Positions 7,801-17,603 are shown, counted from the stretch's first letter. The stretch: 64,000 nt of DNA from Planctomycetota bacterium (GCA_014381825.1 JACNKX010000053.1:62001-126000); one strand, 5' to 3'. Made by a program: numbers and translations. Notes: a model not told the origin generated them from the letters alone.

Positions 7801-8454
7801 ATGCCTCGACGAACGATTGCGATCGGTGACATTCACGGCTGTGCCAAGGCACTCGCCGCGCTGATCGATGTCATTGAACCGACCGAAGACGACGTGATTG
7901 TTCCCCTGGGCGACTATGTCGATCGCGGCCCCGAAAGTCGAGCGGTTGTCGACCTGTTGATCGAGCTTGTTGACCGATGCCAACTCGTGCCACTGTTGGG
8001 TAATCACGAGGCGATGATGCTTGATGCACTTGAATCAGCCGAGGTGCGAGAGTTTTGGTACGGTGTCGGCGGTCGAGAGACGGTCGAAAGTTACGGGGGT
8101 TCTTTGGATGAGCTACCGTTCGAGCACTCGGTGTTCCTGCGAGGATTGAATCGATATTACGAGACCGATTCCCACATGTTCGTTCACGCGAACTATGATG
8201 CCAGTCTAACTCTCGATCAACAGCCCGATCGACTCTTGCTCTGGGAACATGTTGTTCACACGCTACCCCCTCGCCACTGTTCAGGCAAGACTGCGATCGT
8301 CGGCCATACACCTCAAGGGACTGGTGAGATCCTCGATATGGACTACTTAGTTTGCATTGACACGTATTGCGTGGGTGGTGGCTGGTTGACGGCGCTCGAT
8401 GTCGAATCCGGAACCGTGTGGCAGGCTAATCGCGATGGCGAGTTGCGGCGCTAG
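7801..8454 (+). CDS. PPP-family metallophosphoesterase (serine/threonine phosphatase-like)
   Basis: 217 residues. The PPP signature motifs appear in order: GDIHG (9-13), GDYVDRG, GNHE, then FVHAN and VGHTPQG. All metal and phosphate ligands appear present, as in bacterial PrpA/PrpB and ApaH-like enzymes. Likely substrates are phosphoproteins or small phosphoesters; the sequence does not decide. It lacks a signal peptide. It is followed 50 bp later by a sulfatase. Confidence 0.88.
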   Translation: MPRRTIAIGDIHGCAKALAALIDVIEPTEDDVIVPLGDYVDRGPESRAVVDLLIELVDRCQLVPLLGNHEAMMLDALESAEVREFWYGVGGRETVESYGGSLDELPFEHSVFLRGLNRYYETDSHMFVHANYDASLTLDQQPDRLLLWEHVVHTLPPRHCSGKTAIVGHTPQGTGEILDMDYLVCIDTYCVGGGWLTALDVESGTVWQANRDGELRR

Positions 8455-8506
8455 CAAGTTTTTCCGTTTGAACGATTCGTGCGACATTTCCCAAATGAGA
8501 AGCATC

Positions 8507-9862
8507 ATGGTCCGACTTCTACGACCGATCTGCCTCGTCGTCCTCTCGCTGATGACTGCACAAACGGTACTTGCTCGCCAACCTAACGTCATCTTGATTT
8601 ATACCGACGATCAAGGAACGATCGACGCGAATTGTTACGGAGCGGAAGATCTGATCACACCGAATATCGACGCGCTTGCCGAGCGCGGAGTTCGATTCAC
8701 ACAGTTCTACTCGGCGGCTCCCGTTTGCTCGCCCTCACGTGCCGCCGTTCTCACCGGTCGGTATCCGCAGCGCGCTGGTTTGGCGAACAATGCCGGGTCC
8801 GGAAAGGGAGCTGAGGGGATGCCAGCTTCTCAGGTGACGGTCGCAGAGATACTGAAGGGCGCGGGATACGTGACTGGCCACGTTGGCAAGTGGCATCTTG
8901 GTTACATCCCGGCGACGATGCCAAACGGACAAGGGTTTGATTATTCGTTTGGCCACATGGGAGGCTGCATCGATAATTACTCGCATTTTTTCTATTGGAA
9001 TGGCCCGAATCGTCATGACCTGTGGCGAAACGGCGAGGAGATTTGGGAAGACGGAAAGTACTTTCCTGACTTGATGGTTCGGGAAGCAACCGGCTTTATC
9101 GAATCGAACAAAGACAAGCCGTTCTTCCTGTACTGGCCGATTAACACACCACATTATCCGCTGCAAGGAACCGACAAGTGGCGAACGCGTTACGCCGACC
9201 TCCCCGAGCCGCGTAAGCAGTACGCCGCGTTTGTTTCGACTACTGACGAGAAGATTGGCCAATTGCTTGCCACGCTCGAACGACTTGGCTTGCACGAAGA
9301 CACGATCGTCATCTTTCAATCCGATCATGGTCACTCGACCGAAGAACGGACGTTCGGAGGTGGTGGCAGCGCGGGCCCTTATCGCGGAGCGAAATTCAGT
9401 TTGTTCGAAGGTGGTATCCGCGTGCCGGCGATCGTTAGCTTTCCAGGAGTGGTTCCTCAGAACGAACAAAGAGATCAATTCGCGGTGTCTGTAGATTGGC
9501 TGCCGACGATCGCTGAGCTTTGCTCGGTGACGTTGCCCGATCGGAAGATTGACGGTGCAAGCCTTGTCAATGTAATCAAGTCGCATGACGCAAAGTCAAC
9601 GCATGACGTCTTCCATTGGCAATCGGGGCGAGGGCTCGGCCGCAAACCGCAGTGGGCCGTCCGTTGCGCGGAATGGAAGCTAATCGGCAACCCAAATGAC
9701 ACAAGCAACAAGGCCCCGATTACAAAGGATGACTCGCTATTCTTGGTGAATCTCAACTCCGATCCCTCTGAAATGCGGAATATTGGCAGTGAACATCCGG
9801 CGATCGTCAAGCGTCTGTCTAATCTTCACGAAGGTTGGCGCTTAGAAGTTGAGCAACAATGA
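8507..9862 (+). CDS. Formylglycine-dependent sulfatase, secreted
   Basis: 451 residues from ATG 8507 (an ATG four codons upstream is equally possible). Signal peptide to about residue 24, then PNVILIYTDDQG with the calcium-binding Asp pair, and Cys74 in APVCSPSRAAVLTGRYP, the C-x-P-S-R motif whose Cys becomes formylglycine. GHVGKWHLGY and the DHGHSTEERT block follow, as expected for type I sulfatases. It probably desulfates polysaccharide outside the cytoplasm, the typical planctomycete lifestyle. Its stop overlaps the start of the following PLP-decarboxylase by 4 bp (ATGA), so the two are translationally coupled. Confidence 0.9.
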   Translation: MVRLLRPICLVVLSLMTAQTVLARQPNVILIYTDDQGTIDANCYGAEDLITPNIDALAERGVRFTQFYSAAPVCSPSRAAVLTGRYPQRAGLANNAGSGKGAEGMPASQVTVAEILKGAGYVTGHVGKWHLGYIPATMPNGQGFDYSFGHMGGCIDNYSHFFYWNGPNRHDLWRNGEEIWEDGKYFPDLMVREATGFIESNKDKPFFLYWPINTPHYPLQGTDKWRTRYADLPEPRKQYAAFVSTTDEKIGQLLATLERLGLHEDTIVIFQSDHGHSTEERTFGGGGSAGPYRGAKFSLFEGGIRVPAIVSFPGVVPQNEQRDQFAVSVDWLPTIAELCSVTLPDRKIDGASLVNVIKSHDAKSTHDVFHWQSGRGLGRKPQWAVRCAEWKLIGNPNDTSNKAPITKDDSLFLVNLNSDPSEMRNIGSEHPAIVKRLSNLHEGWRLEVEQQ

Positions 9863-11310
9863 TGCTGGACCAGTCGCAAGATGACTCCGCCGACTGCTCG
9901 CTTGAATTGTCGGGCGCGCAGATGCAGCAGCTGGTCGATCTGGTGATGCCGCATCTGCGAGAGTTTCTGGATTCGCTTTCCGATCAACCAGCGTGGAACT
10001 TCGACGAGGCAGCATCGGTCGCGCGATCGGTCATGGAGCCAGTGCCTGATTCGGGAATGGACCCGTCCATCGTCATCCGCCGCTTGTTCGAGGAGATTCT
10101 TTCGGTCGGTGTGGGGTCTGCCGGGCCCGGCTATCTGGCTTACGTGCCAGGCGGCGGTTTGCCAGACGCGGCGGTCGCCGACTTGATTGCGTCGACCGTA
10201 AATCGCTTTGTTGGTTTGTGGAACGGCGCTCCCGGGCTGGCTCAACTCGAAGTCGCCGTACTACGCTGGTTTAGTGATATCGTTGGATATCCGGCCAGTG
10301 CTGGTGGCTTTTTCACGAGTGGCGGATCGCTTTCGATTTGGTCGGCCATCGTGACCGCTCGTCGTTGCAAGCTGCAAGGCGAACTCTCGCGTGGCACGCT
10401 CTACACGTCCGATCAGGCACATCATTCAGTTGCGAAAGCAGCGATGTTCGCCGGCTTGCCACCCGAGAACGTGCGAGTCGTTGCTGTAGACTCGACGTTT
10501 CGTGTTCGCGTCGATGCAATGCGCGAGCAGATTCAACAAGATCGACGCGATGGTTTTGTTCCTTTCGCGATTGTTGGAGCTGCGGGCACGACGAACACTG
10601 GAGCCGTTGATGATCTCGCGGCACTCGCCGACCTCGCGGAAGCTGAACGCCTGTGGTTGCATCTTGATGCGTCGTACGGTGGCTTCTTTATGTTGACCGA
10701 GCGGGGCAGGGGGCTGATGAATGCGATTGAACGCGCCGACTCGATCACGCTTGATCCGCACAAAAGTCTCTTTATGCCTTACGGCACCGGCTGTTTGATC
10801 GTTCGCGATCAGAGTCACTTGCGACGGGCACATCAGTTGCGAGGTGAATACTTGTTGGCTGGTCCGGAAGAAGAGTTCTGCGATCTGTCCGACATCTCGC
10901 CCGAGTTAACTAGAGCGGCGCGCGGTTTACGAGTCTGGTTGCCGGTGATGCTTCATGGCATCGAACCGTTCCGTCGCAACCTCGACGAGAAGCTTGACCT
11001 CACTGCCTTTGCAACGGAAAATCTTCGTCTGCTCAACGAAGAAATCGATGACGAACTAGAACTCATTACCGAGCCACAGCTAACCGTTGTGGCCTTTCGG
11101 CTTATCCGTGCTGGATTGAATGATGAAGAGATTGACGACCTCAATATTCGTTTGCGCGACGCCATCAACGCATCGCGCAAAGTTCTGCTGACGCCTACTC
11201 GATTGCACGGTCGCTACGTCATTCGCATCTGTATCCTCTCGTTTCGCACGCATCGCGCTCGCGTAGAAGCATGTTTGGCGGAGATCCGCCGTGCCGTTCA
11301 CGAAGTCTGA
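9859..11310 (+). CDS. PLP-dependent group II decarboxylase (aromatic amino acid decarboxylase-like)
   Basis: 483 residues, the usual length for the aromatic-L-amino-acid/tyrosine decarboxylase family. The PLP lysine is Lys302 in TLDPHKSLFMPYG, preceded by LHLDASYGGF with the cofactor-binding Asp. FFTSGGSLSIWSAI near residue 155 matches the phosphate-binding region. It decarboxylates an aromatic or related amino acid to an amine; the substrate cannot be read. The start overlaps the sulfatase stop (ATGA), an odd pairing of an exported hydrolase with a cytoplasmic decarboxylase. It converges on the truncated haemoglobin gene with a 9-bp gap. Confidence 0.88.
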   Translation: MMLDQSQDDSADCSLELSGAQMQQLVDLVMPHLREFLDSLSDQPAWNFDEAASVARSVMEPVPDSGMDPSIVIRRLFEEILSVGVGSAGPGYLAYVPGGGLPDAAVADLIASTVNRFVGLWNGAPGLAQLEVAVLRWFSDIVGYPASAGGFFTSGGSLSIWSAIVTARRCKLQGELSRGTLYTSDQAHHSVAKAAMFAGLPPENVRVVAVDSTFRVRVDAMREQIQQDRRDGFVPFAIVGAAGTTNTGAVDDLAALADLAEAERLWLHLDASYGGFFMLTERGRGLMNAIERADSITLDPHKSLFMPYGTGCLIVRDQSHLRRAHQLRGEYLLAGPEEEFCDLSDISPELTRAARGLRVWLPVMLHGIEPFRRNLDEKLDLTAFATENLRLLNEEIDDELELITEPQLTVVAFRLIRAGLNDEEIDDLNIRLRDAINASRKVLLTPTRLHGRYVIRICILSFRTHRARVEACLAEIRRAVHEV

Positions 11311-11319
11311 ATTGGCCAT

Positions 11320-11700
11320 TCAGCAGTTGATCAGAAACGTTGCCGCTTCGTCAAAAAAAGTTCGCAACGATCGTTGTGCGTCGCTCGGCAATTGAGCTTC
11401 GTTGAACGCCGCTTCCATCAACTCCACCCAGCGGTCGCGAGCTGCTTGTGTGATTGGAAAGGTTGCGTGCCGCATGCGCAATGCGGGATGGCCTCGTTGT
11501 TCGATATAACGCGGCGGACCGCCGAAGCGGAAGACTAAGAAGTCTCGAAGTCTTTGTTCGGCTCCGTCGAACTCTTCCTCGGCGTACAGCGGAGCGAGAA
11601 TCGGATCGGTTGGAATGCGATAATAGAAGGCCGCAACCAACGACGCGAAACCGTCTTCGCCGATCTGGTCAAAAACCGTCGGTTCGTCTTGAGTACTCAA
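11320..11700 (-). CDS. Truncated haemoglobin, group II-like
   Basis: 126 residues from TTG 11700, which overlaps the M81 stop as TTGA and has AAGGGG about 8 nt upstream; an ATG at 11727 would add nine residues. The body reads TVFDQIGEDGFASLVAAFY, then RFGGPPRYIEQRGHPALRMRH with the haem-ligand His, and ARDRWVELM, all typical of group II bacterial 2/2 globins. It binds O2 or NO; role here is unknown. Expression is tied to the preceding M81 gene by stop-start overlap. Confidence 0.88.
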   Translation of the reverse strand: MSTQDEPTVFDQIGEDGFASLVAAFYYRIPTDPILAPLYAEEEFDGAEQRLRDFLVFRFGGPPRYIEQRGHPALRMRHATFPITQAARDRWVELMEAAFNEAQLPSDAQRSLRTFFDEAATFLINC

Positions 11701-13214
11701 TAGTTCTGCCCCTTGGCGGCTTCCCATTGAACTTCGGAATCAAGCGGATAGATCGGTCGACGAAGATGTCGGTAATCGAACAAACTGAAGTCGGGTCGGT
11801 GAATGCCGGGCGTATCGGCATCGAAGATGTGTGCGGCCAACGGACCGAAGTCGGCTCGAAAGTGAACGGCGCTCTTGACGACCAGCAATCGCCGGTGAAC
11901 GGGCTCGATGCCGGCAATCCGTAACATTTCAACGTCGAGGCATTGTCGTCGGTGCGACGAAACGACGACTTCAACGCCGCCGATAATCAACGTCGCTGTC
12001 GGGCCAAGGTGATCTGCGACACCTTGTAGCATTGGGCCGCGATGTACAAAGTTGCCATCGCAAAGAGCTTTCACATAGGCATCGCCGATAACGGAAGCAC
12101 CATGTCTGTCGTCGGTCTTCCCGCCGAGTTGGACCGCAATCGTACTTCCGACTCCTGCGTGATGTGCTTGTTCCGCGGTTTCGGGGTCGAACAAGACGCC
12201 AATGGCTCCACCTTCGAAGCCGGTATTGATCATTGCCTGCAAGGCGACGGTCCCATCGCAGGGCGCACCGCCTCCGGGATTGTCCGAACCATCAGCGAAT
12301 ATCGTCAGCCCGTCATCTGGGTGCGCGTCGACAAATCGCATGACGTCTTGGATCGAAGTTAACTCGGGCTGTAGATCATCACGCAGATCCCACAGCCCGC
12401 CTGCCAATTCGTTGGCCTTGCGATTGGCGAGTTCTCGATCGTTGTTCGTCGTGACGAGAATCGAAACGCCGGCGTCCTGAATGTCGGCAAACGGGAAACC
12501 CATCGAGACGGTGGCCGTGACGATTCCTGGTTCTTCTTCGAGTCGATGAACGCGTTGCATCAGCGACTGCATCGGCTCGCGCAGCGTACACTGCATGGGC
12601 GGCATCGTCACTAGCGGGAGTTGTCGATACTCTTGAGTCGGCGTGAGGTCACCTCGAATGATTTGTGCCAGAACTTTGACAGCCTCAGCACCTCGCTCGT
12701 GCATGTCGACATGAGGGTATGTGTCGAAGCCTATAATCACATCAGCCAACTCGGCTATCTTTGCAGTGATGTTGGCGTGCAAGTCCAGCGTGACGACGAT
12801 TGGCAAATTGGCGCCGACGACGTTTCGGACAGCTTCGATGAACGCACCTTCCGCATCTTCGTATTTTTCCGTAACCATTGCGCCATGCAGATCGAGCAGT
12901 ACGCCGTCCACCGGCAAGACTCGGTTCAGACGCTCGAGGAACCGATTGAGCATCGTCTCGAATGACTGCTGTTCAACGACCCCCGATGGCTGTGCCCGTG
13001 CCGAAAGCAGGGGCAGCAGTTCCGCGCTCGCGGCTTCCGCACCTGCAATGTAACCGCCGTGAATCGAGCCCGTGCCGCGAAATCGATCGAAAATCATTTC
13101 GCCGCCCGACAACTCTGGGCCGCAGTCGCTGTCTCTCACGAAATCCGCAAGCGTCGTCGGCGTTAACGAGTATGTGTTTGTCTCATGTTGCACACCACCG
13201 CTGGCGATACGCAT
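11697..13214 (-). CDS. M81 family (MlrC-like) metallopeptidase/amidohydrolase
   Basis: 505 residues from ATG 13214, with a GGAG 9 nt upstream; a TTG three codons earlier is too close to that site. Motifs include GVQHETNTYS at the N-terminus, LLDLHGAM, TLDLHANI and FDTYPHVDMHERG, the zinc ligands of the MlrC family, and a C-terminal MlrC domain (DGSDNPGGGAPCDGT). MlrC degrades linearised microcystin in Sphingomonas; most relatives act on other unknown peptides or amides. No signal peptide. It is coupled to the globin gene and divergent from DUF1501. Confidence 0.9.
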   Translation of the reverse strand: MRIASGGVQHETNTYSLTPTTLADFVRDSDCGPELSGGEMIFDRFRGTGSIHGGYIAGAEAASAELLPLLSARAQPSGVVEQQSFETMLNRFLERLNRVLPVDGVLLDLHGAMVTEKYEDAEGAFIEAVRNVVGANLPIVVTLDLHANITAKIAELADVIIGFDTYPHVDMHERGAEAVKVLAQIIRGDLTPTQEYRQLPLVTMPPMQCTLREPMQSLMQRVHRLEEEPGIVTATVSMGFPFADIQDAGVSILVTTNNDRELANRKANELAGGLWDLRDDLQPELTSIQDVMRFVDAHPDDGLTIFADGSDNPGGGAPCDGTVALQAMINTGFEGGAIGVLFDPETAEQAHHAGVGSTIAVQLGGKTDDRHGASVIGDAYVKALCDGNFVHRGPMLQGVADHLGPTATLIIGGVEVVVSSHRRQCLDVEMLRIAGIEPVHRRLLVVKSAVHFRADFGPLAAHIFDADTPGIHRPDFSLFDYRHLRRPIYPLDSEVQWEAAKGQNY

Positions 13215-13377
13215 GTTCGGCAACTCCGATTGATTAGATAGCTTACCCCACGGTTGCCGCGATTGTAGCTGCTACGGTAAACATCGTACACGGACGCAAA
13301 CGATGTCGTATTCGTTATACTGTTGGCCTACAATGAACGCCTGTCGCTCGTCCTGCCTGACTGCATCGGAGATAAAC

Positions 13378-14766
13378 ATGCCCTGCCAAGATGCACAAAC
13401 GACCTATCAGCTCTCGCGACGCGAAGCTTTGCAGATCGGTGTCGGCATGTGTGGCTTGGGGCTGCCGCAGTACCTGCGAGCGGCGGAAGCGACGCCAACT
13501 CGGCGAGACATTTCGTGCATTTTCATTTTCTTGGCGGGTGGAGCGAGCCACTTCGAGACGTTTGATCCTAAGCCAGACGCACCCGCTGAAGTTCGCGGAC
13601 TCTGGAAGCCGATCAGCACCAATGTTCCGGGAACGTTGATTTGTGAGAAGATGCCGCTGATGGCTCAGCGAATGGACAAGGTCGCGATCATCCGCTCATG
13701 GCAAGGCAAGAGCGGCTCGCATAGCCATGGCTCGCAACATGTCGCGAGTGGAATGTTTCCACCGACCGCGGGGCAATACTTTCCGAACTTTGGCTGCCTG
13801 GTGTCATCGCTTTACGGAAACAAGATTGCCGGGATGCCGGCGCACTTTGGGATTCCGTTCGCGGCTCGGTATACGAAACCAGAAGGTTACCTTGGAGCGG
13901 CTCATGCGGCATTCAATGTAGAAGATGATCCTTGTGATCCTCGTATGACGTTTGGCAAGTTGAATCTTGAGAAGGTTCGTTTGGAAGATCGTCAGGCAAT
14001 GTTGACTCAGCTTGATAATCTTGGCCAGCTGGCTGCGGTGGCCGATCACGGATTAGACGCCAGTGATAAGTTCGTCAACGAAGCCGTGTCGCTGTTGACG
14101 AGCGGTGCGATGACCAAGGCAATGGACTTGGACGCCGAGCCGGAAGGTCTTCGTGAGAGATACGGGGCCAACATCTATGGACAACGAGTTCTGCTCAGTC
14201 GGCGTTTGATCGAAGCTGGTGCCCGATTTGTCACGATCAACCAAGCGGTTCAAGGAGGACTGTTCGGCAACGGAAAGACGAATGGCACGTGGGACAACCA
14301 TCATCTGTTGTTCGAGTCGATGATGTCCTTCGCCAACGCGCCGTCCAATGGACCGAGCGGTTACAAGTGGCATTCGTACAACGGTCCTGGGAATTTGCCG
14401 CAGCTCGATATGTCGCTATCGACATTGCTTGATGATCTCGACAATCGTGGATTGCTTGATACGACGCTCGTCGTTGTTATGGGCGAGTTTGGGCGAACGC
14501 CGAAGATCAATAAGGAAGCAGGGCGAGATCACTATCCGGCGGCAGGCAGTGTCTTGATGGCGGGAGCTGGGATTAAAGGTGGCGCCGTGATTGGCGCAAC
14601 GGATAAGATAGGCGGACGACCGAAGACGCGACCGTGGGGACCTGAGGATGTGGCAGCATCCATCTATCACGCGCTCGGTATTGACCCGCATCGAACCTAC
14701 TTCCCCAGACTGACTCGCCCGACGCCGATCGCCGACGGGCAAGTGATTGACGGTTTGTTCGCCTAA
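13378..14766 (+). CDS. DUF1501 domain-containing protein
   Basis: 462 residues from ATG 13378 (GGAG 7-8 nt upstream); the open frame extends 25 codons further without homology. The N-terminus has a Tat-like leader (LSRREALQIGVGMCGLGLP), then RDISCIFIFLAGGASHFETFDPKPDAP, the family hallmark (sulfatase/phosphatase-like fold), and MGEFGRTPKIN near residue 370. DUF1501 proteins are abundant and exported in planctomycetes, usually paired with DUF1549/DUF1553 cytochrome proteins; here it sits instead with sulfatase and PQQ-like genes. Enzymatic activity is unknown. Confidence 0.92.
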   Translation: MPCQDAQTTYQLSRREALQIGVGMCGLGLPQYLRAAEATPTRRDISCIFIFLAGGASHFETFDPKPDAPAEVRGLWKPISTNVPGTLICEKMPLMAQRMDKVAIIRSWQGKSGSHSHGSQHVASGMFPPTAGQYFPNFGCLVSSLYGNKIAGMPAHFGIPFAARYTKPEGYLGAAHAAFNVEDDPCDPRMTFGKLNLEKVRLEDRQAMLTQLDNLGQLAAVADHGLDASDKFVNEAVSLLTSGAMTKAMDLDAEPEGLRERYGANIYGQRVLLSRRLIEAGARFVTINQAVQGGLFGNGKTNGTWDNHHLLFESMMSFANAPSNGPSGYKWHSYNGPGNLPQLDMSLSTLLDDLDNRGLLDTTLVVVMGEFGRTPKINKEAGRDHYPAAGSVLMAGAGIKGGAVIGATDKIGGRPKTRPWGPEDVAASIYHALGIDPHRTYFPRLTRPTPIADGQVIDGLFA

Positions 14767-14807
14767 AACGGGCCACTGAATAACTTTTTGCACGAAAGAC
14801 ACGTTCC

Positions 14808-16229
14808 ATGCTGACGCCGATTGTACGTTCACTATTTGTCATTGCGTGTCTTGCGAGCGTTGCGACCGCAGCAGCGCCGAAGCCGAACTTCCTGTTCGTT
14901 ATCGCCGACGATTGCACGTTTCGAGACATCGGCTGCTACGGCGGCCAAGCTTACACGCCCAATATCGACCGTCTCGCAACGGAAGGAATGAAGTTTAATC
15001 AGTGTTTCCAGTCCGCGCCGATGTGCTCTCCGACGCGGCACAATATCTATACCGGTCTCTATCCCGTGAAGAGCGGCGCGTATCCGAACCACACTTTTGC
15101 GAAGGACGGAACGAAAAGCGTTATTCACTACCTGAAGCCGCTTGGTTATCGAGTTGCGCTGAGCGGGAAGAAGCATATCGCGCCGCAGGAAGTGTTTCCC
15201 TTCGAGTACTCGGCCGACGCCAACAATCCCGACTTCAAAGCGATCGACACGCTAATGGGCGAATGTAAGGAGAGCCAGACGCCCTTCTGCGTGTTCGCGT
15301 GTTCCAACGAACCGCACAGTCCTTGGAACAAAGGCGATGCATCAAAGTATCCGCCGGAGAAAGTCAAATTGCCGCCCTATTTCGTGGACACCAAAGAGAC
15401 TCGGCAAAATATGTCAAAATATCTTGCGGAAATCACCTACTACGATTGGCAAGTTGGCGAGTGCCTGAAGCTCCTCGATAAACATGGAGTCGCCGAGAAC
15501 ACGATGGTGATCGTTGTCAGCGAACAGGGTTCGGGTTTTCCTTTCGGAAAGTGGACGTGTTATGACACCGGGTTACAGAGCGCGTGCATTGCTCGATGGC
15601 CGGGACAAATTGAGCCAGGGTCGGTCAGCGACGCGTTGATCGAATACATCGACATGCTGCCCACCTTCGTCACTGCCGCTGGTGGGAAGCCTGCTGCGGC
15701 TTTACAGGGGCAAAGTCTGTTGCCCGTGTTTCGCGGAGAGAAGAATCGGCATAAAGAATTTGTTTTCGGCGAGATGACGACGCGCGGAATCATTAATGGC
15801 TCACCGTACTACGGAATTCGATCGATTCGCTCCGACAAGTTCAAATACATCCTTAACTTTACGCCCGACGTTACGTTTACCAACGCGTGTACTAAATCAG
15901 TAGCATTTCAATCGTGGAAGGAAAAGGCTGATTCAGGTGATGCAGATGCCGCAGAGAAAGTTCGTCGCTATCATCATCGCCCCGCCGAAGAGTTGTATGC
16001 TATTTCGGATGATACGTTCGAGTGGAATAACTTGGCCGATGACCCGAAGTTCGCGGAGGTCAAAGCCGAGTTGAGAAACAACCTCGATGCCTGGATGTTG
16101 GCTCAAGGAGACGAAGGTCAGGAGACGGAACTCGCGGCTCTTGATCATCAAGGCCGCAATCGTAAGAAGAACAAAGGCGAAACGAGTATGAAGAATCGCA
16201 AGAAGAAAGCCAACAAGTCCGCACCATAG
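14808..16229 (+). CDS. Formylglycine-dependent sulfatase, secreted
   Basis: 473 residues with a signal peptide (to about residue 22). PNFLFVIADDC supplies the metal Asp pair and Cys73 in APMCSPTRHNIYTGLYP is the formylglycine site. SGKKHIAP and SNEPHSPW match later active-site blocks. The last 30 residues are very Lys/Arg/Asn rich (RNRKKNKG onward), unlike the body and perhaps a surface-binding or poorly folded tail. It follows DUF1501 by 40 bp and precedes the PQQ-like gene by about 30 bp, so the three plausibly form an operon for sulfated polymer use. Confidence 0.9.
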   Translation: MLTPIVRSLFVIACLASVATAAAPKPNFLFVIADDCTFRDIGCYGGQAYTPNIDRLATEGMKFNQCFQSAPMCSPTRHNIYTGLYPVKSGAYPNHTFAKDGTKSVIHYLKPLGYRVALSGKKHIAPQEVFPFEYSADANNPDFKAIDTLMGECKESQTPFCVFACSNEPHSPWNKGDASKYPPEKVKLPPYFVDTKETRQNMSKYLAEITYYDWQVGECLKLLDKHGVAENTMVIVVSEQGSGFPFGKWTCYDTGLQSACIARWPGQIEPGSVSDALIEYIDMLPTFVTAAGGKPAAALQGQSLLPVFRGEKNRHKEFVFGEMTTRGIINGSPYYGIRSIRSDKFKYILNFTPDVTFTNACTKSVAFQSWKEKADSGDADAAEKVRRYHHRPAEELYAISDDTFEWNNLADDPKFAEVKAELRNNLDAWMLAQGDEGQETELAALDHQGRNRKKNKGETSMKNRKKKANKSAP

Positions 16230-16258
16230 CGTCGACCAAAACTTGAAAGGAAGCAAAT

Positions 16259-17542
16259 ATGTTGCGATGCCATCAAGCACGCTTGCGAATTAGAAGGAAG
16301 AATTGGTTGCATGCTCTTTGTGCGGTCTGCTCGCTGATGTTCTCGATCCGCGCGGTTGCGCAAGATGCAGCTTGGCCACAACACTTGGGGCCGTCGCGAA
16401 ATGGGATCTCTGCGGAGACGAACCTCCTCGACAAGTGGCCGGTGGGTGGACCGAAGGAGGTTTGGCGAGTCAAAGGTGGCGTTGGGATGTCCGGATTGGC
16501 GATCAGCGGCGGCCGTTTGTTTACGCTCGTTCAACGCGAAGGGAAGCAAGGCGTCGTCGCACACGATGCAGCCACCGGTGCCGCGATTTGGCGGACTGTC
16601 GTTGCCCCCGCTTACGAGAATCAGATGGGAGACGGACCGAGGGCGACACCGACGGTGGCCGGTAATACCCTGTTCGTTTTCACCGGCGAGGGTATTTTGG
16701 CCGCCTTGAACGCGCCCGATGGTCGTGCTTTGTGGTCGCACAACACGGTCAAGGAACTCGGCGGTCAACCTGCCGAGTATGGTATGGCTTGTTCACCACT
16801 CGTGGTTGGTACACAGGTCATCGTCACGGTGGGAGCACCGAATGCGACGGTTGTTGCGTACGACACGGTCACAGGGAAGCCGGCTTGGACGGCTGGCAGC
16901 GACTCGACTGGATACTCGTCGCCCGCGTTGCTTGACGTCGGAGGACGAGAGCAAGTCGTTGTACATTCGGGCAGCGCGGTGTTGGGAATCGAACCGAAGT
17001 CCGGTGCTGTGTTGTGGCGGCATCCTTATGTGACCGATTACAACTGCAACATCGCCACGCCAATTGCAGTCGACGGAAGAGTCTTTGTCTCCTCGGGTGA
17101 AAACCACGGCTGCATCTTGCTGGCATTGGAACCGAGTGGGAATACGTTTGCCGTCGACGAAGTCTGGTCGTCGCAAGGCACGCGAAGCGTCTTGCGAAAC
17201 GAGTGGCAAACCTCGATCTTGCTCGATGGTCACTTGTACGGCATGGATAACGTTGGCGGTGCTGGGCCGATTACACATCTGACTTGCGTTGAGGCGGCGA
17301 CCGGGAAACGCGTTTGGCAGGAGACCCGGTTTGGCAAAGGGAACCTGATCGCTGCAGATGGCAAGTTGTTTATGTCATCGCTGAAGGGCGAACTGATCGT
17401 CGCGCGAGCATCACCGCGCGGTTATGACGAGATCGGACGAAGCACGGTAATCGGCTCAACGCGACAGGCACCAGCCTTGGCGAACGGCTTGCTTTATTTG
17501 CGAGACAACGACGATATCGCCTGCTTCGATGTAAGCAAGTAG
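16259..17542 (+). CDS. Secreted PQQ-like beta-propeller repeat protein
   Basis: 427 residues. A basic N-terminus and hydrophobic helix (to about 39, RAVAQ) act as a signal peptide, followed by QHLGPSRNGISAE, the typical opening of planctomycete PQQ-like proteins. Seven or so blade motifs of the form VAHDAATGAAIWR, LAALNAPDGRALWSH, VVAYDTVTGKPAWTA, VLGIEPKSGAVLWRH, LTCVEAATGKRVWQE recur. Such propellers resemble BamB and alcohol dehydrogenases but lack clear PQQ catalytic residues. Probably structural or binding, outside the cytoplasm. Confidence 0.88.
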   Translation: MLRCHQARLRIRRKNWLHALCAVCSLMFSIRAVAQDAAWPQHLGPSRNGISAETNLLDKWPVGGPKEVWRVKGGVGMSGLAISGGRLFTLVQREGKQGVVAHDAATGAAIWRTVVAPAYENQMGDGPRATPTVAGNTLFVFTGEGILAALNAPDGRALWSHNTVKELGGQPAEYGMACSPLVVGTQVIVTVGAPNATVVAYDTVTGKPAWTAGSDSTGYSSPALLDVGGREQVVVHSGSAVLGIEPKSGAVLWRHPYVTDYNCNIATPIAVDGRVFVSSGENHGCILLALEPSGNTFAVDEVWSSQGTRSVLRNEWQTSILLDGHLYGMDNVGGAGPITHLTCVEAATGKRVWQETRFGKGNLIAADGKLFMSSLKGELIVARASPRGYDEIGRSTVIGSTRQAPALANGLLYLRDNDDIACFDVSK

Positions 17543-17603
17543 AGCATTGTCGTTATTCGCTCGACGATCAGAATGCCATTGTTGCGAAGCGAAAAGCGAC
17601 CAT

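Noticed and set aside
8735-9586. A 283-codon open frame antisense to the sulfatase gene
   Set aside because: It mirrors the sulfatase codons, has no domain pattern and no ribosome site; the sulfatase on the other strand has all family motifs.
16148-16768. A 206-codon minus-strand open frame across the sulfatase-PQQ junction
   Set aside because: It overlaps two well-supported genes and its residues are low-complexity, rich in Arg and Pro, as expected for an antisense shadow.
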